Below, one piece after another: positions 1-8,059 of a stretch of DNA of 64,000 nucleotides (its first letter is position 1; every line of letters starts with the position of its first letter). The notes below the pieces were generated by a model. The model was not told where the DNA came from and did not search any database. It saw only the letters and a program-made list of their open reading frames with translations. The stretch comes from Saprospiraceae bacterium (GTDB lineage Bacteria > Bacteroidota > Bacteroidia > Chitinophagales > Saprospiraceae): positions 1-64,000 of the forward strand of contig JAGQWX010000006.1 in the NCBI GenBank assembly GCA_020436935.1, read 5' to 3'. The position numbers were made by a program, and so were the translations under genes.

Positions 1-465
1 GAAATCAAAAAACTCGTTGATTCTTGCGTTTTGGCCTGGATGGCCACAGCAGATGACCATGGCATACCCAACGTCTCACCTAAGGAAGTTTTTGCTATCA
101 TGGAAAGGGACCTCATTGTGGTAGCCAATATTGCATCACCAATAACGGAGAGCAATATCAGAAAAAATCCACAGGTGGCCATCAGCATGGTGGATATCTG
201 GACCCAGCAGGGATATCAATTCAAAGGAGATGGGGCGATTCTGAGTCGCGGGGAATCATCCTTTGATAAGGCAGCACTGCTTCTGAATGAGATCACCAGA
301 GGGCTTTTTAAATTTGATACCATTTTTAGCATCAGAGTATCACGTATCAAAGCAATTGTTGCACCTTCATATTACATGTTGGGAAGGAATGCAGCTGATT
401 GTATTACGGATTCAGAGAGAAGTTACCTTAGTATTCTGGAAGACCAGAAAAAAAACTGGGAGTAA
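1..465 (+). CDS. pyridoxamine 5'-phosphate oxidase-like flavin-binding protein (5' partial)
   Basis: The reading frame is open from the first base of the window, so the true start lies upstream; a TTG at 31 is only an internal codon. The visible 154 residues match the small split-barrel FMN-binding (PNPOx-like) family. The LAWMATAD and NVSPKEVF segments form the first strands of the barrel, and VANIASPITESNIRKNPQVA is the typical core followed by the KGDG turn. Members are cytoplasmic and bind FMN or related cofactors; the substrate usually cannot be predicted from sequence. It has no operon partner in view, since the next gene starts 63 bases downstream with its own export signal. The family call is firm but the specific function is unknown. 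Confidence 0.75.
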   Translation, partial: EIKKLVDSCVLAWMATADDHGIPNVSPKEVFAIMERDLIVVANIASPITESNIRKNPQVAISMVDIWTQQGYQFKGDGAILSRGESSFDKAALLLNEITRGLFKFDTIFSIRVSRIKAIVAPSYYMLGRNAADCITDSERSYLSILEDQKKNWE

Positions 466-498
466 CCCTTAGAACTAATGATAAACGATTGGCCATAT

Positions 499-517
499 TT
501 GTGGAATTAATCCACAA
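499..517. repeat. 7-bp inverted repeat before the beta-helix gene
   Basis: TTGTGGA and TCCACAA are separated by five bases and lie 12 bases before the ATG at 529. No T-run follows, so it is not a convincing terminator. It could be an operator or a translation-modulating hairpin, or chance. Confidence 0.3.
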
Positions 518-528
518 TTGACCCTGCC

Positions 529-2298
529 ATGCGTTTATTTTTGTTTGTATTCCTATGCTTTGCTTACCCATCTTTGGCCACCACTTACTACGTGTCCAAT
601 ATAGGCAACAACTCCAACTCCGGAACTTCAATTGCTTCATCCTTCCTCACCATTCAAAAGGGTGCCGATGTTGCAATAAGAGGGGACTCCGTCATAGTGG
701 TTAATGGAACTTATGCGGGATTTGATTACTGGCAGAAAAGCGGAGTTTTCAGGGATTCCGTGGTCTTTTATGCCTCCGGATCCCAAGTGGTCATCAATTC
801 ATCAGGTCCATTGAGGAGCGACGGCATCAATATTGAAGGAACCTCGGGCAATGAATTGAAAGCCATTGAAGTCAACGGATTTAAAGTCCTTAATCTTGGG
901 TTTGTAGGCAATGGCATCAGGCTGGTATATGTTGACCATTGTATCGTGAGAAACTGTACTTCTTCAGGCAATGAACGTGGCATTTTCACTGGATTTACCG
1001 ACAATTTGCTCCTCGAATACAATATATGCACCAATGCCCTGGATGAACACGGCATCTATTTGTCCAACAGTAGCGATGACGCGCTCATCCGCTATAACGT
1101 CTCTTACGACAACAACAACATAGGCATCCACATGAATGGCGATCTTTCACAGGGGGAAGATGGCATTATTCACAGGCCGGTGCTTTATGGCAATACCATT
1201 TTTGAAAATAACATGGCTTCGGGCATCAATATGGATGGTGTAGACAGTGCCGTGATTTTCAATAATTTGATATACAACAACCACAAGGCGCAGGGCATCG
1301 TGATGTTCAAAGGGGACGGCGCCATAATGAGTAAAAGCGCCTTGATTTACAACAATACGATCGTTGTGCCATCTGACGGCAGATGGGGGATTTTGCTTCA
1401 GGCAGGTGCTGAAAACGGCACAAAAATTTACAACAATATCATTCATTCCTACCATAGTTTCAGAGGTGTACTTGGCATTGACGGAACGACCAATTTTACC
1501 AGTGACTACAATATTCTTCAGGAGAACAGGCTTGGTGTGGACGCGGATAATTCTACTACATCTTTTGCCAACTGGAAAAGTCAGGGCCTTGACCAGCATT
1601 CTTTTTTGGTAACCAGTCATACAGATTTTGTAAAACTCTTTGTAAATAATGATACTACCAATTTTCACCTCGCAGCCAATTCGCTTGCCAGAGATACCGG
1701 TACACAGCTCGTAAGTGCATGGGTGACAGATGACCTGGATGGCAATCCAAGACCTTCAGGCACAAAGTACGATTTAGGCGCTTTTGAATACCAGACAGCG
1801 CTGGCTGTAAATGATTTGCAGGGGTTTGGAGGGCGCCAACTTGGCGAGCAGATCTTATTGGAATGGTTCCATAAAGTCACCGATGAAAATGCTACGATTG
1901 CCGTAGAGCGAAGTATGGATGGCATTCATTTTGAAAAACTTGGCGAAGTCATTCAAAATGGACAAGCCAGACTTATGCTATTTGACCCGAAACCAAATTC
2001 AGGCACCAATTACTACAGGTTGAGGTTCAATAAAAACGATGAGATTGAATACTCTAAAGTCATCCAGGTGTTATATAGACCAAAGGCTACATTGGTTTAC
2101 CCAAATCCGTCAGAAGGCATTTTGCATTTTTCCAACGCCGGCAAAAAGCAGCTGTGGGTATTTTTGAGCGATGGGCGATTGGTGCAGGAATATGACGATG
2201 TTTATCAGGAACTCCACACCATGCTTGAACCTGGAACTTATTTTATTCAGATCAAAACGGAAGAATCTACGAATACAGAAGTATTGATCGTGCGGTAG
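529..2298 (+). CDS. secreted right-handed parallel beta-helix protein with T9SS type A sorting domain
   Basis: The 589-residue protein begins with a Sec signal peptide (hydrophobic residues 2-17, cleavage likely after LATT). TYYVSNIGNNSNSGTS is a DUF1565-like opening of pectate-lyase-fold proteins. Residues about 90-330 carry repeated short rungs rich in N, G and I (for example RYNVSYDNNNIGIHMNG and IFNNLIYNN), as in beta-helix polysaccharide lyases and epimerases. The helix closes with DLDGNPRPSGTKYDLGAFEY, typical of choice-of-anchor beta-helix proteins. A beta-sandwich linker follows. The C-terminus (VYPNPSEGILHF through GTYFIQIKT) is a type A sorting domain that directs export through T9SS and cell-surface anchoring. 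The substrate is probably a polysaccharide, but no catalytic residues could be assigned. Confidence 0.85.
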   Translation: MRLFLFVFLCFAYPSLATTYYVSNIGNNSNSGTSIASSFLTIQKGADVAIRGDSVIVVNGTYAGFDYWQKSGVFRDSVVFYASGSQVVINSSGPLRSDGINIEGTSGNELKAIEVNGFKVLNLGFVGNGIRLVYVDHCIVRNCTSSGNERGIFTGFTDNLLLEYNICTNALDEHGIYLSNSSDDALIRYNVSYDNNNIGIHMNGDLSQGEDGIIHRPVLYGNTIFENNMASGINMDGVDSAVIFNNLIYNNHKAQGIVMFKGDGAIMSKSALIYNNTIVVPSDGRWGILLQAGAENGTKIYNNIIHSYHSFRGVLGIDGTTNFTSDYNILQENRLGVDADNSTTSFANWKSQGLDQHSFLVTSHTDFVKLFVNNDTTNFHLAANSLARDTGTQLVSAWVTDDLDGNPRPSGTKYDLGAFEYQTALAVNDLQGFGGRQLGEQILLEWFHKVTDENATIAVERSMDGIHFEKLGEVIQNGQARLMLFDPKPNSGTNYYRLRFNKNDEIEYSKVIQVLYRPKATLVYPNPSEGILHFSNAGKKQLWVFLSDGRLVQEYDDVYQELHTMLEPGTYFIQIKTEESTNTEVLIVR

Positions 2299-2310
2299 TG
2301 CTGGATCTAT

Positions 2311-3057
2311 CTAAAGGTCAATGAAGTCTCCAAGACTCAACGTCCAGTCATAAGTATCTGTCAATATATCTTTGTCACCTACTTCAATGCCTGCATATTG
2401 TTTGATGATGTCTCTGATGCCATCACCCCCGCCAAAATCTCCTTTAAACCATCTAAAAAGAGTTGTGGTGTGGACCGCACTATCTTTGACATATGTCTTT
2501 GATTTTAAATACTTTGTGGTGCCTTTTCTCAATTGGTCGTTTAAAGTAGTGTCATCGTAGATGGCCACGGGAGGACAGTCTTTTGCTCCGCAATTCAGGG
2601 CAAAGTGAATCCTGAAATCCCTGTTGTCTACCCTCATTTTACGCTCAAAAGCATCCGGAAAGGGATTGGTAATGTATCCCAGAAAGTATTCAAATTGAGA
2701 ATGCCTGATGATGCCATGCTCTATATCTGCGAATGCCAGTTTTTGTCCGGCAATGTTGATCATTTCATTTTTGAAAAAACTGCCGCGATCCTCATAAAGT
2801 TCGGGATTTTTTCCAAGGATGACCTGGATAAAACCATTGTAAGTATTGAGCCAGAAAGCAAGTTTTTCCTTGTCAGTTTTGAGATTAGCCTCAAGTTCCT
2901 CTACAGTCAATTGCGCATATTTGTCTACCAATGCTGCGGTGTTTTTGCCCTCTTTCACAGTTTGAAGCAACTCTTTGCTCAGCGCAACAAGAGGATTTGT
3001 TGTCGCCATTGCTAAGTGGACAGTGCAAAGAAACAATAGTATGAATGTATATCTCAT
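2311..3057 (-). CDS. DUF547 domain-containing exported protein
   Basis: This 248-residue protein has an N-terminal signal peptide (MRYTFILLFLCTVHLAMA). It carries the DUF547 signature: FWLNTYNGF near residue 70, then FALNCGAKDCPP near residue 153 with its paired cysteines, and RWFKGDFGG near 200. DUF547 proteins are widespread and of unknown biochemical function; the conserved cysteine and histidine pattern resembles papain-like enzymes, but this is inference. It converges with the beta-helix gene, leaving only 12 bases between stops and no terminator hairpin. Upstream it is divergent from the glycosyltransferase gene. The family call is confident. Confidence 0.8.
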   Translation of the reverse strand: MRYTFILLFLCTVHLAMATTNPLVALSKELLQTVKEGKNTAALVDKYAQLTVEELEANLKTDKEKLAFWLNTYNGFIQVILGKNPELYEDRGSFFKNEMINIAGQKLAFADIEHGIIRHSQFEYFLGYITNPFPDAFERKMRVDNRDFRIHFALNCGAKDCPPVAIYDDTTLNDQLRKGTTKYLKSKTYVKDSAVHTTTLFRWFKGDFGGGDGIRDIIKQYAGIEVGDKDILTDTYDWTLSLGDFIDL

Positions 3058-3155
3058 TGGATGATTTTGATATAAGAACGGTCAGATGTGCCCGCATGTT
3101 TAAAATTCGAAGTGAATATACATCCGACTTGAAATGAATTCACGTAATTTGTAAT

Positions 3156-3860
3156 ATGGGCGACAAAATATCCATCATCATTCCAACTTTCAATGAAGGT
3201 CGCAGGATCAACGATCTCATTGAAGCATTGATTGAAAGAAGCAAACAACACCTTTGTGAAATCATAGTTTGCGATTCCAGTGCATCTACCGATCATGCTG
3301 TACTTGATGGGAGCTTTAGTGCTGTCGCAAGATATTACAGGTGTAAAGGGAAGGGTAGAGCTGCCCAGATGAATGAAGGAGCTGCTCTTGCAAAAGGGGA
3401 CATACTCATGTTTTGCCATGCTGATGTATTGCCCCCGACAGGTTTTGACGAGTGTATCGTTGATGCCATACTCGATCAACATGAAATGGGCTTTTTTGCA
3501 TATCGCTTTGATCCTACAAACCTTTGGTTGGACCTGAATGCTACTCAAAACAAACGTGACGGAATTTTCACCGGCGGTGGTGATCAGTGCCATTTTGTAT
3601 TGAAATCTACCTTCCTCAGGCTTGGAGGTTACGATGAGAAGTATGTCATCATGGAAGACTTTGCTTTCTTCAGAAAAGTGAGAAAGTTGAAAATACCTTA
3701 CAAAATCATCCAAAACAAGGCCGTGGTATCTTCAAGGAAGTACAATAAAAATTCTTACCTCAGGGTCAATCTCGCAAATCTTGTCGCATTTACCATGTTT
3801 TTGATTGGAGCTTGTCCCAAGCGGATCAAGTCCTTTTACAGCAAAGCCATCCGGACGTAG
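3156..3860 (+). CDS. family 2 glycosyltransferase (TIGR04283-like)
   Basis: The 234-residue protein has a GT-A fold typical of GT2 enzymes. IIIPTFNEGRRI at residues 6-17 is the nucleotide-sugar-binding first strand. GRAAQMNEGAALAKGDILMF followed by CHADVLPP contains the metal-binding acidic motif, here HAD. GGGDQCHFV and GGYDEKYVIMEDFAFFRKVR supply the acceptor loop and the ED acidic pair. GRAxQMNxGA with HAD is characteristic of the TIGR04283 subgroup, often found near radical-SAM or arsenosugar genes; no such partner is present here. A short hydrophobic stretch near residue 207 may tether it to the membrane. It stands alone between divergent and convergent neighbours. The acceptor cannot be predicted. 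Confidence 0.8.
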   Translation: MGDKISIIIPTFNEGRRINDLIEALIERSKQHLCEIIVCDSSASTDHAVLDGSFSAVARYYRCKGKGRAAQMNEGAALAKGDILMFCHADVLPPTGFDECIVDAILDQHEMGFFAYRFDPTNLWLDLNATQNKRDGIFTGGGDQCHFVLKSTFLRLGGYDEKYVIMEDFAFFRKVRKLKIPYKIIQNKAVVSSRKYNKNSYLRVNLANLVAFTMFLIGACPKRIKSFYSKAIRT

Positions 3861-3905
3861 GATTACTCCAGCCAATCATTTTCAAAATCTAAATCAGGCT
3901 GTGTT

Positions 3906-4553
3906 TTATTTGCGTCTGGCAATGACTGTTCTGTTGCCAATAGATTTCTGCTCCAGCGAAACTTCTATCTGGTAGGTATCAGGTATAAAAAGGTCAACTC
4001 TTGAACCCAGTTTTATAAAGCCCATATCCTGGCCCTGCACAGCTTTGTCACCGGTATTTATATACCATACGATTCTTTTCGCCAATGCTCCGGCGATTTG
4101 CCTCATCAAAATCAGTTGGCCGTTTGTTTCGTAGACTGTCGTAGTTCTTTCATTTTCCGTACTCGCCTTGGGTTCCCACGCAGGCATAAATTTGCCGGGA
4201 TGGTATTTGAAGTATTTTACAATACCGGAAACCGGATTTCTGTTCACGTGTACATTCAGCGGATTCATAAAAATCGAAACCTGGGTCAATTCACTGTTGA
4301 GGTATTCTGTTTCTGTGGTTCTTTCTATGACCACTACTTTACCGTCTGCGGGTGCCAGTATGACGTCATCATCTATAGATGCAATAGACCTGTCCGGGTT
4401 TTTGAAAAAATTGAGATAAAGTAAAAACAAGACCAGGCACAAAGCCAATACATAAGGAAAGAGTATTGGAATGAATTGTTGCACTATGAGAACCAGGATA
4501 CCCAGTACGATAATGGAAGATATCAGTGGTTTTTTTCCCTCTTTATGAATCAT
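3906..4553 (-). CDS. psd: phosphatidylserine decarboxylase proenzyme, short form
   Basis: The enzyme converts phosphatidylserine to phosphatidylethanolamine at the inner membrane. The 215-residue protein is the short archaeal/Bacteroidota form. Two hydrophobic segments lie at residues 9-49, APADGKV at 67-73, the conserved histidine in NVHVNR at 102, and the self-cleavage site LGSR at 182-185, where Ser184 would become the pyruvoyl group of the small subunit. All key residues are present. The gene is monocistronic, and a TACCTTTG -7 promoter element lies just upstream. Together with cdsA at 40 kb it belongs to phospholipid synthesis. Confidence 0.92.
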   Translation of the reverse strand: MIHKEGKKPLISSIIVLGILVLIVQQFIPILFPYVLALCLVLFLLYLNFFKNPDRSIASIDDDVILAPADGKVVVIERTTETEYLNSELTQVSIFMNPLNVHVNRNPVSGIVKYFKYHPGKFMPAWEPKASTENERTTTVYETNGQLILMRQIAGALAKRIVWYINTGDKAVQGQDMGFIKLGSRVDLFIPDTYQIEVSLEQKSIGNRTVIARRK

Positions 4554-4575
4554 TGTTGTTTTTTTTTATGATTGG

Positions 4576-4610
4576 CAAAGGTAAAATTATGACATGTATT
4601 CAGGTTCAAA
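4576..4610 (-). promoter_or_regulatory. Bacteroidota-type promoter of psd
   Basis: On the minus strand, TACCTTTG (4583-4576) matches the TAnnTTTG -7 element. TTTG at 4610-4607 is a possible -33 element, with a slightly long 23-base spacer. It sits about 23 bases before the psd start, giving a short leader. Confidence 0.5.
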
Positions 4611-4729
4611 ATTGGAATATAATTAAAACAAGTATACATTTATATTGGCTTATTAAATGTTGTCATTCGACCATTAAAGAGGTGTTTGAACAAAATAGCC
4701 TTCGTTTATGGTCATAAAATACAAAGATT

Positions 4730-5731
4730 TTGAATAAATATCAGTCTGGCGTCAAATGGGGAATCATTGGCGTAGGAAATGTATGTGAGGTAAAAAGCGG
4801 GCCGCCACTATACAAAGTAGAGGGTAGTCAGCTCATTCAGGTCATGCGAAGAGACCTCACTCTTGCTAAAGATTTTGCAGAACGGCACCACATTGCGTCC
4901 TGGACAGACGATGCAGAAACGCTCATCAACAATGAAGAAATCAATGCCATCTATATCGCTACTCCTCCCGATTCGCATCTCCATTATACGAAATTGGCAG
5001 CCAAGGCAGGAAAGGCAGTATATGTTGAAAAACCCATGGCGCGCAATGCGGCGGAGTGTGAAGCAATGATCAGGGTGTGTGAGGAAGCAGGCGTACCACT
5101 TTTTGTGGCATATTACAGGAGGTATCTGCCAATGTTTCAGCACGTAAAAAACTTCATTGACCAGGGCTTTATTGGTAAAGTACATTTTGTTGACATCAAA
5201 GTCCACAAATCCAAGGCCCCTGATATAGTATGGGCGGCTAAAAATGAATACAACTGGAGGGTTGTTCCTGAAATTTCAGGAGGTGGATATTTCATAGATC
5301 TTGCTTCTCATCAACTGGATTTTTTGGACCTTATCCTCGGACCTGTCAAAAAAGCCTATGGCCTCACCTCCAACCACGCCGGGCTCTACCTGGCTGAAGA
5401 TCAGGTGCTGGCATTGCTGGAATTTGAGAATGGTGTAGCTGGAAAAGGTAGTTGGGCATTCAATCTTGATAATGATACAGACGAAGAAGTTACTACCATA
5501 TACGGCAGCGAAGGGAAGTTGTCATTCAGCTTTTTTTCTGACTTTCATATACAACTCGACCTTGAAGGAGAAGAGAGCCAAAGGATAGACTATCAGATGC
5601 CTGAACACGTACAGCAACCGCTCATGGAAGCCATAGTCGCGGACTTGAGAGGGGAGGGGACCTGTATTTCTACCGGCATTTCTGCTACAAGAACGGCAAA
5701 AGTCGTCGATGCTATTACCTCAATTAAATAA
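4730..5731 (+). CDS. Gfo/Idh/MocA family oxidoreductase
   Basis: The 333-residue protein starts with a Rossmann fold (GIIGVGNV at residues 11-18) that binds NAD(P). IYIATPPDSHLHY and VEKPMARN follow; the lysine of EKP is the conserved catalytic residue. The C-terminal domain is an alpha/beta sheet that binds substrate, with GGGYFIDLASHQLDFL carrying the conserved D...H pair. Such enzymes oxidise or reduce sugars, inositols or related polyols; the substrate is not predictable. The start is a TTG because no ATG precedes the Rossmann strand in frame. The DinB-like gene follows after 8 bases, so the two probably form an operon. Confidence 0.85.
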   Translation: MNKYQSGVKWGIIGVGNVCEVKSGPPLYKVEGSQLIQVMRRDLTLAKDFAERHHIASWTDDAETLINNEEINAIYIATPPDSHLHYTKLAAKAGKAVYVEKPMARNAAECEAMIRVCEEAGVPLFVAYYRRYLPMFQHVKNFIDQGFIGKVHFVDIKVHKSKAPDIVWAAKNEYNWRVVPEISGGGYFIDLASHQLDFLDLILGPVKKAYGLTSNHAGLYLAEDQVLALLEFENGVAGKGSWAFNLDNDTDEEVTTIYGSEGKLSFSFFSDFHIQLDLEGEESQRIDYQMPEHVQQPLMEAIVADLRGEGTCISTGISATRTAKVVDAITSIK

Positions 5732-5739
5732 TACCAAAT

Positions 5740-6201
5740 ATGGATGTTTCAAGTGTGATCAAAACCTGGAAAACGACAAGATTCTGGTTCCTGGATCTGG
5801 CCAACCGATATGACAATGATCAGCTCAATGTGATTCCTCACGGATTCAACAATAACCTGATTTGGCACTTGGGTCATGTAATATCTGTGCAGGACTCACT
5901 GATTTATAAATCTACTGGTGTCTCATCTACTTTGCCTGATGAATTAAGACTCAAATACAAGCCAGGCAGCAGACCGGAAAACGTAGCGGATGGAACAGAA
6001 ATTGATTTGATCAAGTCATTGCTTTTGGCGCAAATCGATTGGACTGAGAAAGACATGGCTCAACAGTTGTTCGGCCCATTCCAGGAAAGGACATTGTCAA
6101 CAGGTTACCATCTTGGAAGTCTTGAAGATGCCTTTGTTTTTAACAATTTTCATGAAGGTCTCCACATGGGATACTTTATGGGGATTAAAAAATTCGTCTG
6201 A
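5740..6201 (+). CDS. DinB-like (DinB_2) protein
   Basis: This 153-residue protein resembles the DinB/YfiT four-helix bundle. NLIWHLGHV near residue 44 and NNFHEGLHMGYFMG near 135 provide the histidines that normally form the divalent-metal site. Members act as thiol-dependent transferases or have unknown roles. It lies 8 bases after the oxidoreductase and is probably cotranscribed with it. It ends one base before the convergent GyrI-like gene. The family is confident; the reaction is unknown. Confidence 0.75.
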   Translation: MDVSSVIKTWKTTRFWFLDLANRYDNDQLNVIPHGFNNNLIWHLGHVISVQDSLIYKSTGVSSTLPDELRLKYKPGSRPENVADGTEIDLIKSLLLAQIDWTEKDMAQQLFGPFQERTLSTGYHLGSLEDAFVFNNFHEGLHMGYFMGIKKFV

Positions 6202-6202
6202 T

Positions 6203-6682
6203 TTACAAGGGCCTAATTGGAATGCAAATCCTCTGTTTGGCGTCCTCATCTTGTCTCTTCATTGGTAAAATGATGTCAAAGTGTGGTCGATCATCGATCT
6301 CAAAAGGGGCACTTGGGAACCATTCTGAAAAGATATAATCAAAAGCAGAATTTGCCTCTTTTGCACCGTTGTATTCAAAAATAGCATAAAGTCCTTCTGG
6401 TATTTCAAACGTATCGAATTCAGCGGGCATTTGATAACCTTCTGCCAATCTGATCATGGCTGCCTTTTTATATTCTTTTTTAGGATTGAAGTTGGTGTAA
6501 AATCCAGCCGGGTATGACCGAATGTCAAAAACCTCAACTGGCATTGGCAAGCCTATGCGCATCATCAACGGCATGAACTTAGAAAACAGATAACCTGTCA
6601 TGTCGTTTTCGAGAGACATGTTTATACTTAGACCTGTGAGTTTGGTTGCAGGCCATATTTTTATGTCAGGAATCTTTTTCAT
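6203..6682 (-). CDS. GyrI-like (AraC effector-binding domain) small protein
   Basis: The likely protein begins at the ATG at 6682 (MKKIPDIKIW, 159 residues); a longer frame to 6733 adds residues without family resemblance. The sequence follows the GyrI-like/SOUL fold: an early strand (ATKLTGLSINMSL), a central YPAGFYTNF, and the closing pattern IPEGLYAIFEYNGAKE then FDYIFSEWFP and FDIILP, including the conserved aromatic and glutamate positions of ligand-binding GyrI domains. No DNA-binding domain is attached, so it is a stand-alone small-molecule binding protein or a cyclopropanoid-hydrolase-like protein. It is convergent with the DinB-like gene and separated from sucC by a terminator. Confidence 0.7.
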   Translation of the reverse strand: MKKIPDIKIWPATKLTGLSINMSLENDMTGYLFSKFMPLMMRIGLPMPVEVFDIRSYPAGFYTNFNPKKEYKKAAMIRLAEGYQMPAEFDTFEIPEGLYAIFEYNGAKEANSAFDYIFSEWFPSAPFEIDDRPHFDIILPMKRQDEDAKQRICIPIRPL

Positions 6683-6751
6683 GAAATGATTTTTGTTGAT
6701 GAATGTTTGAATTGAGGCAATGGCTAAAAACAAATCTAAAATAGGGTAAAT

Positions 6752-6786
6752 AAAAAAGGCAACTGATTTTTTCAGCTGCCTTTTTT
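6752..6786. terminator. bidirectional intrinsic terminator after sucC
   Basis: The stem AAAAAAGGCA-CTGA pairs with TCAG-TGCCTTTTTT around a short T loop, with one internal mismatch. A/T tracts on both sides allow function in either direction. It lies 18 bases beyond the sucC stop. Confidence 0.8.
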
Positions 6787-6803
6787 ATAATTTATAGCAA
6801 AGA

Positions 6804-8006
6804 TTATGCTATTACTCTTTTCACTATGTCTGCTGCTTCCTGGAGTTGGATGGCACTGTGTACTTCCAAACCACTTTCATCAATGATTTGTTTGGCCAAT
6901 TCTGCGTTGGTACCTTGCAATCTCACAATGATTGGAACATTGATATTGCCCATATTTTTATAGGCGTCAACGATACCATTGGCGACTCTGTCACATCTTA
7001 CGATTCCCCCAAAGATGTTGACCAAAATAGCCTTTACATTTTTGTCCTGGAGAATGATTCTGAAGGCCTGCTCAACCCTTGCGGCATCTGCAGTACCTCC
7101 GACATCTAAGAAGTTTGCCGGAGAACCTCCTGATAGTTTGATGATGTCCATGGTAGCCATCGCCAGTCCGGCACCATTGACCATACAGCCTACATTACCG
7201 TCGAGTTTTACATAATTTAGGCCATAACTTTTGGCTTCAACTTCTGTCGGGTCTTCTTCAGATGTGTCTCTCAACGCTTCCAGATCAGGGTGTCTGAATA
7301 AAGCATTTTCATCCAAAGTGACTTTACAATCAACAGCTACTATTCTATCGTCGCCAGTTTTCAAGCAAGGGTTTATTTCAAATAGAGAGGCATCTGATCC
7401 GACAAAAGCAGCGTACAATTTGGTGATAAACTGAGTCATCTCCTTTAATGCTTTTCCACTAAGACCCAGGTTAAATGCTACTTTTCTTGCCTCAAAAGGC
7501 TGAAGACCAAGGGTAGGGTCGATGTACTCCTTATGGACAAGATGGGGTGTTTTTTCAGCTACCTCCTCAATATTCATTCCACCTTCCGTACTATAAATGA
7601 TGACGTTTCTTTTCTTTTCTCTATCCATGAGAATCGAAACATAAAACTCTTTACAAGCATCAAAATCAGGTGCGTAAGTATCCTCGGCGATAATAATTTT
7701 CCTTACCAGTTTCCCTGGACCTTCCATACCTCCGGGAGTCTGAGGAGTTTTCAGCATCATGCCCAGGATGTTGTTTGCATGCTCCTGTACTTCGCTTTCA
7801 TTTTTGGCCAACTTTACTCCGCCGCCTTTTCCTCTTCCACCTGCATGAATCTGAGCTTTGATGACTCCAAACTTCGTTCCGGTTTGTTCCTGCAATTTTC
7901 TGAACGCATCGAGTGCATCATCTGCATTTTCTACCAATACACTTCTTTGTATGGCTACGCCATAGGAAGACAATAAATCTTTTCCCTGGTATTCATGTAA
8001 ATTCAT
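6804..8006 (-). CDS. sucC: succinyl-CoA synthetase beta subunit (ADP-forming)
   Basis: SucC with SucD interconverts succinyl-CoA and succinate with substrate-level phosphorylation in the TCA cycle. The 400-residue length is standard. MNLHEYQGKDLLSSYGV opens the ATP-grasp domain. KAQIHAGGRGKGGGVKLA (residues about 50-67) binds nucleotide, and FEINPCLKTGD carries a metal ligand. The C-terminal CoA-ligase-like domain has GCMVNGAGLAMATMD, FLDVGGTAD and ILVNIFGGIVRCD. sucD is not adjacent, which is common in this phylum. The gene is followed by a strong terminator, so it is probably transcribed alone or after the upstream protease gene. Confidence 0.96.
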   Translation of the reverse strand: MNLHEYQGKDLLSSYGVAIQRSVLVENADDALDAFRKLQEQTGTKFGVIKAQIHAGGRGKGGGVKLAKNESEVQEHANNILGMMLKTPQTPGGMEGPGKLVRKIIIAEDTYAPDFDACKEFYVSILMDREKKRNVIIYSTEGGMNIEEVAEKTPHLVHKEYIDPTLGLQPFEARKVAFNLGLSGKALKEMTQFITKLYAAFVGSDASLFEINPCLKTGDDRIVAVDCKVTLDENALFRHPDLEALRDTSEEDPTEVEAKSYGLNYVKLDGNVGCMVNGAGLAMATMDIIKLSGGSPANFLDVGGTADAARVEQAFRIILQDKNVKAILVNIFGGIVRCDRVANGIVDAYKNMGNINVPIIVRLQGTNAELAKQIIDESGLEVHSAIQLQEAADIVKRVIA

Positions 8007-8059
8007 ATATCTCTTGATTTTTAAATGTCGCGGTAAAAATATGTAATTCTGATATAACC

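Noticed and set aside
3054..3713. 219-codon open frame on the minus strand opposite the glycosyltransferase gene
   Set aside because: It resembles no family, while the plus-strand frame carries all GT2 motifs; it is an antisense shadow.
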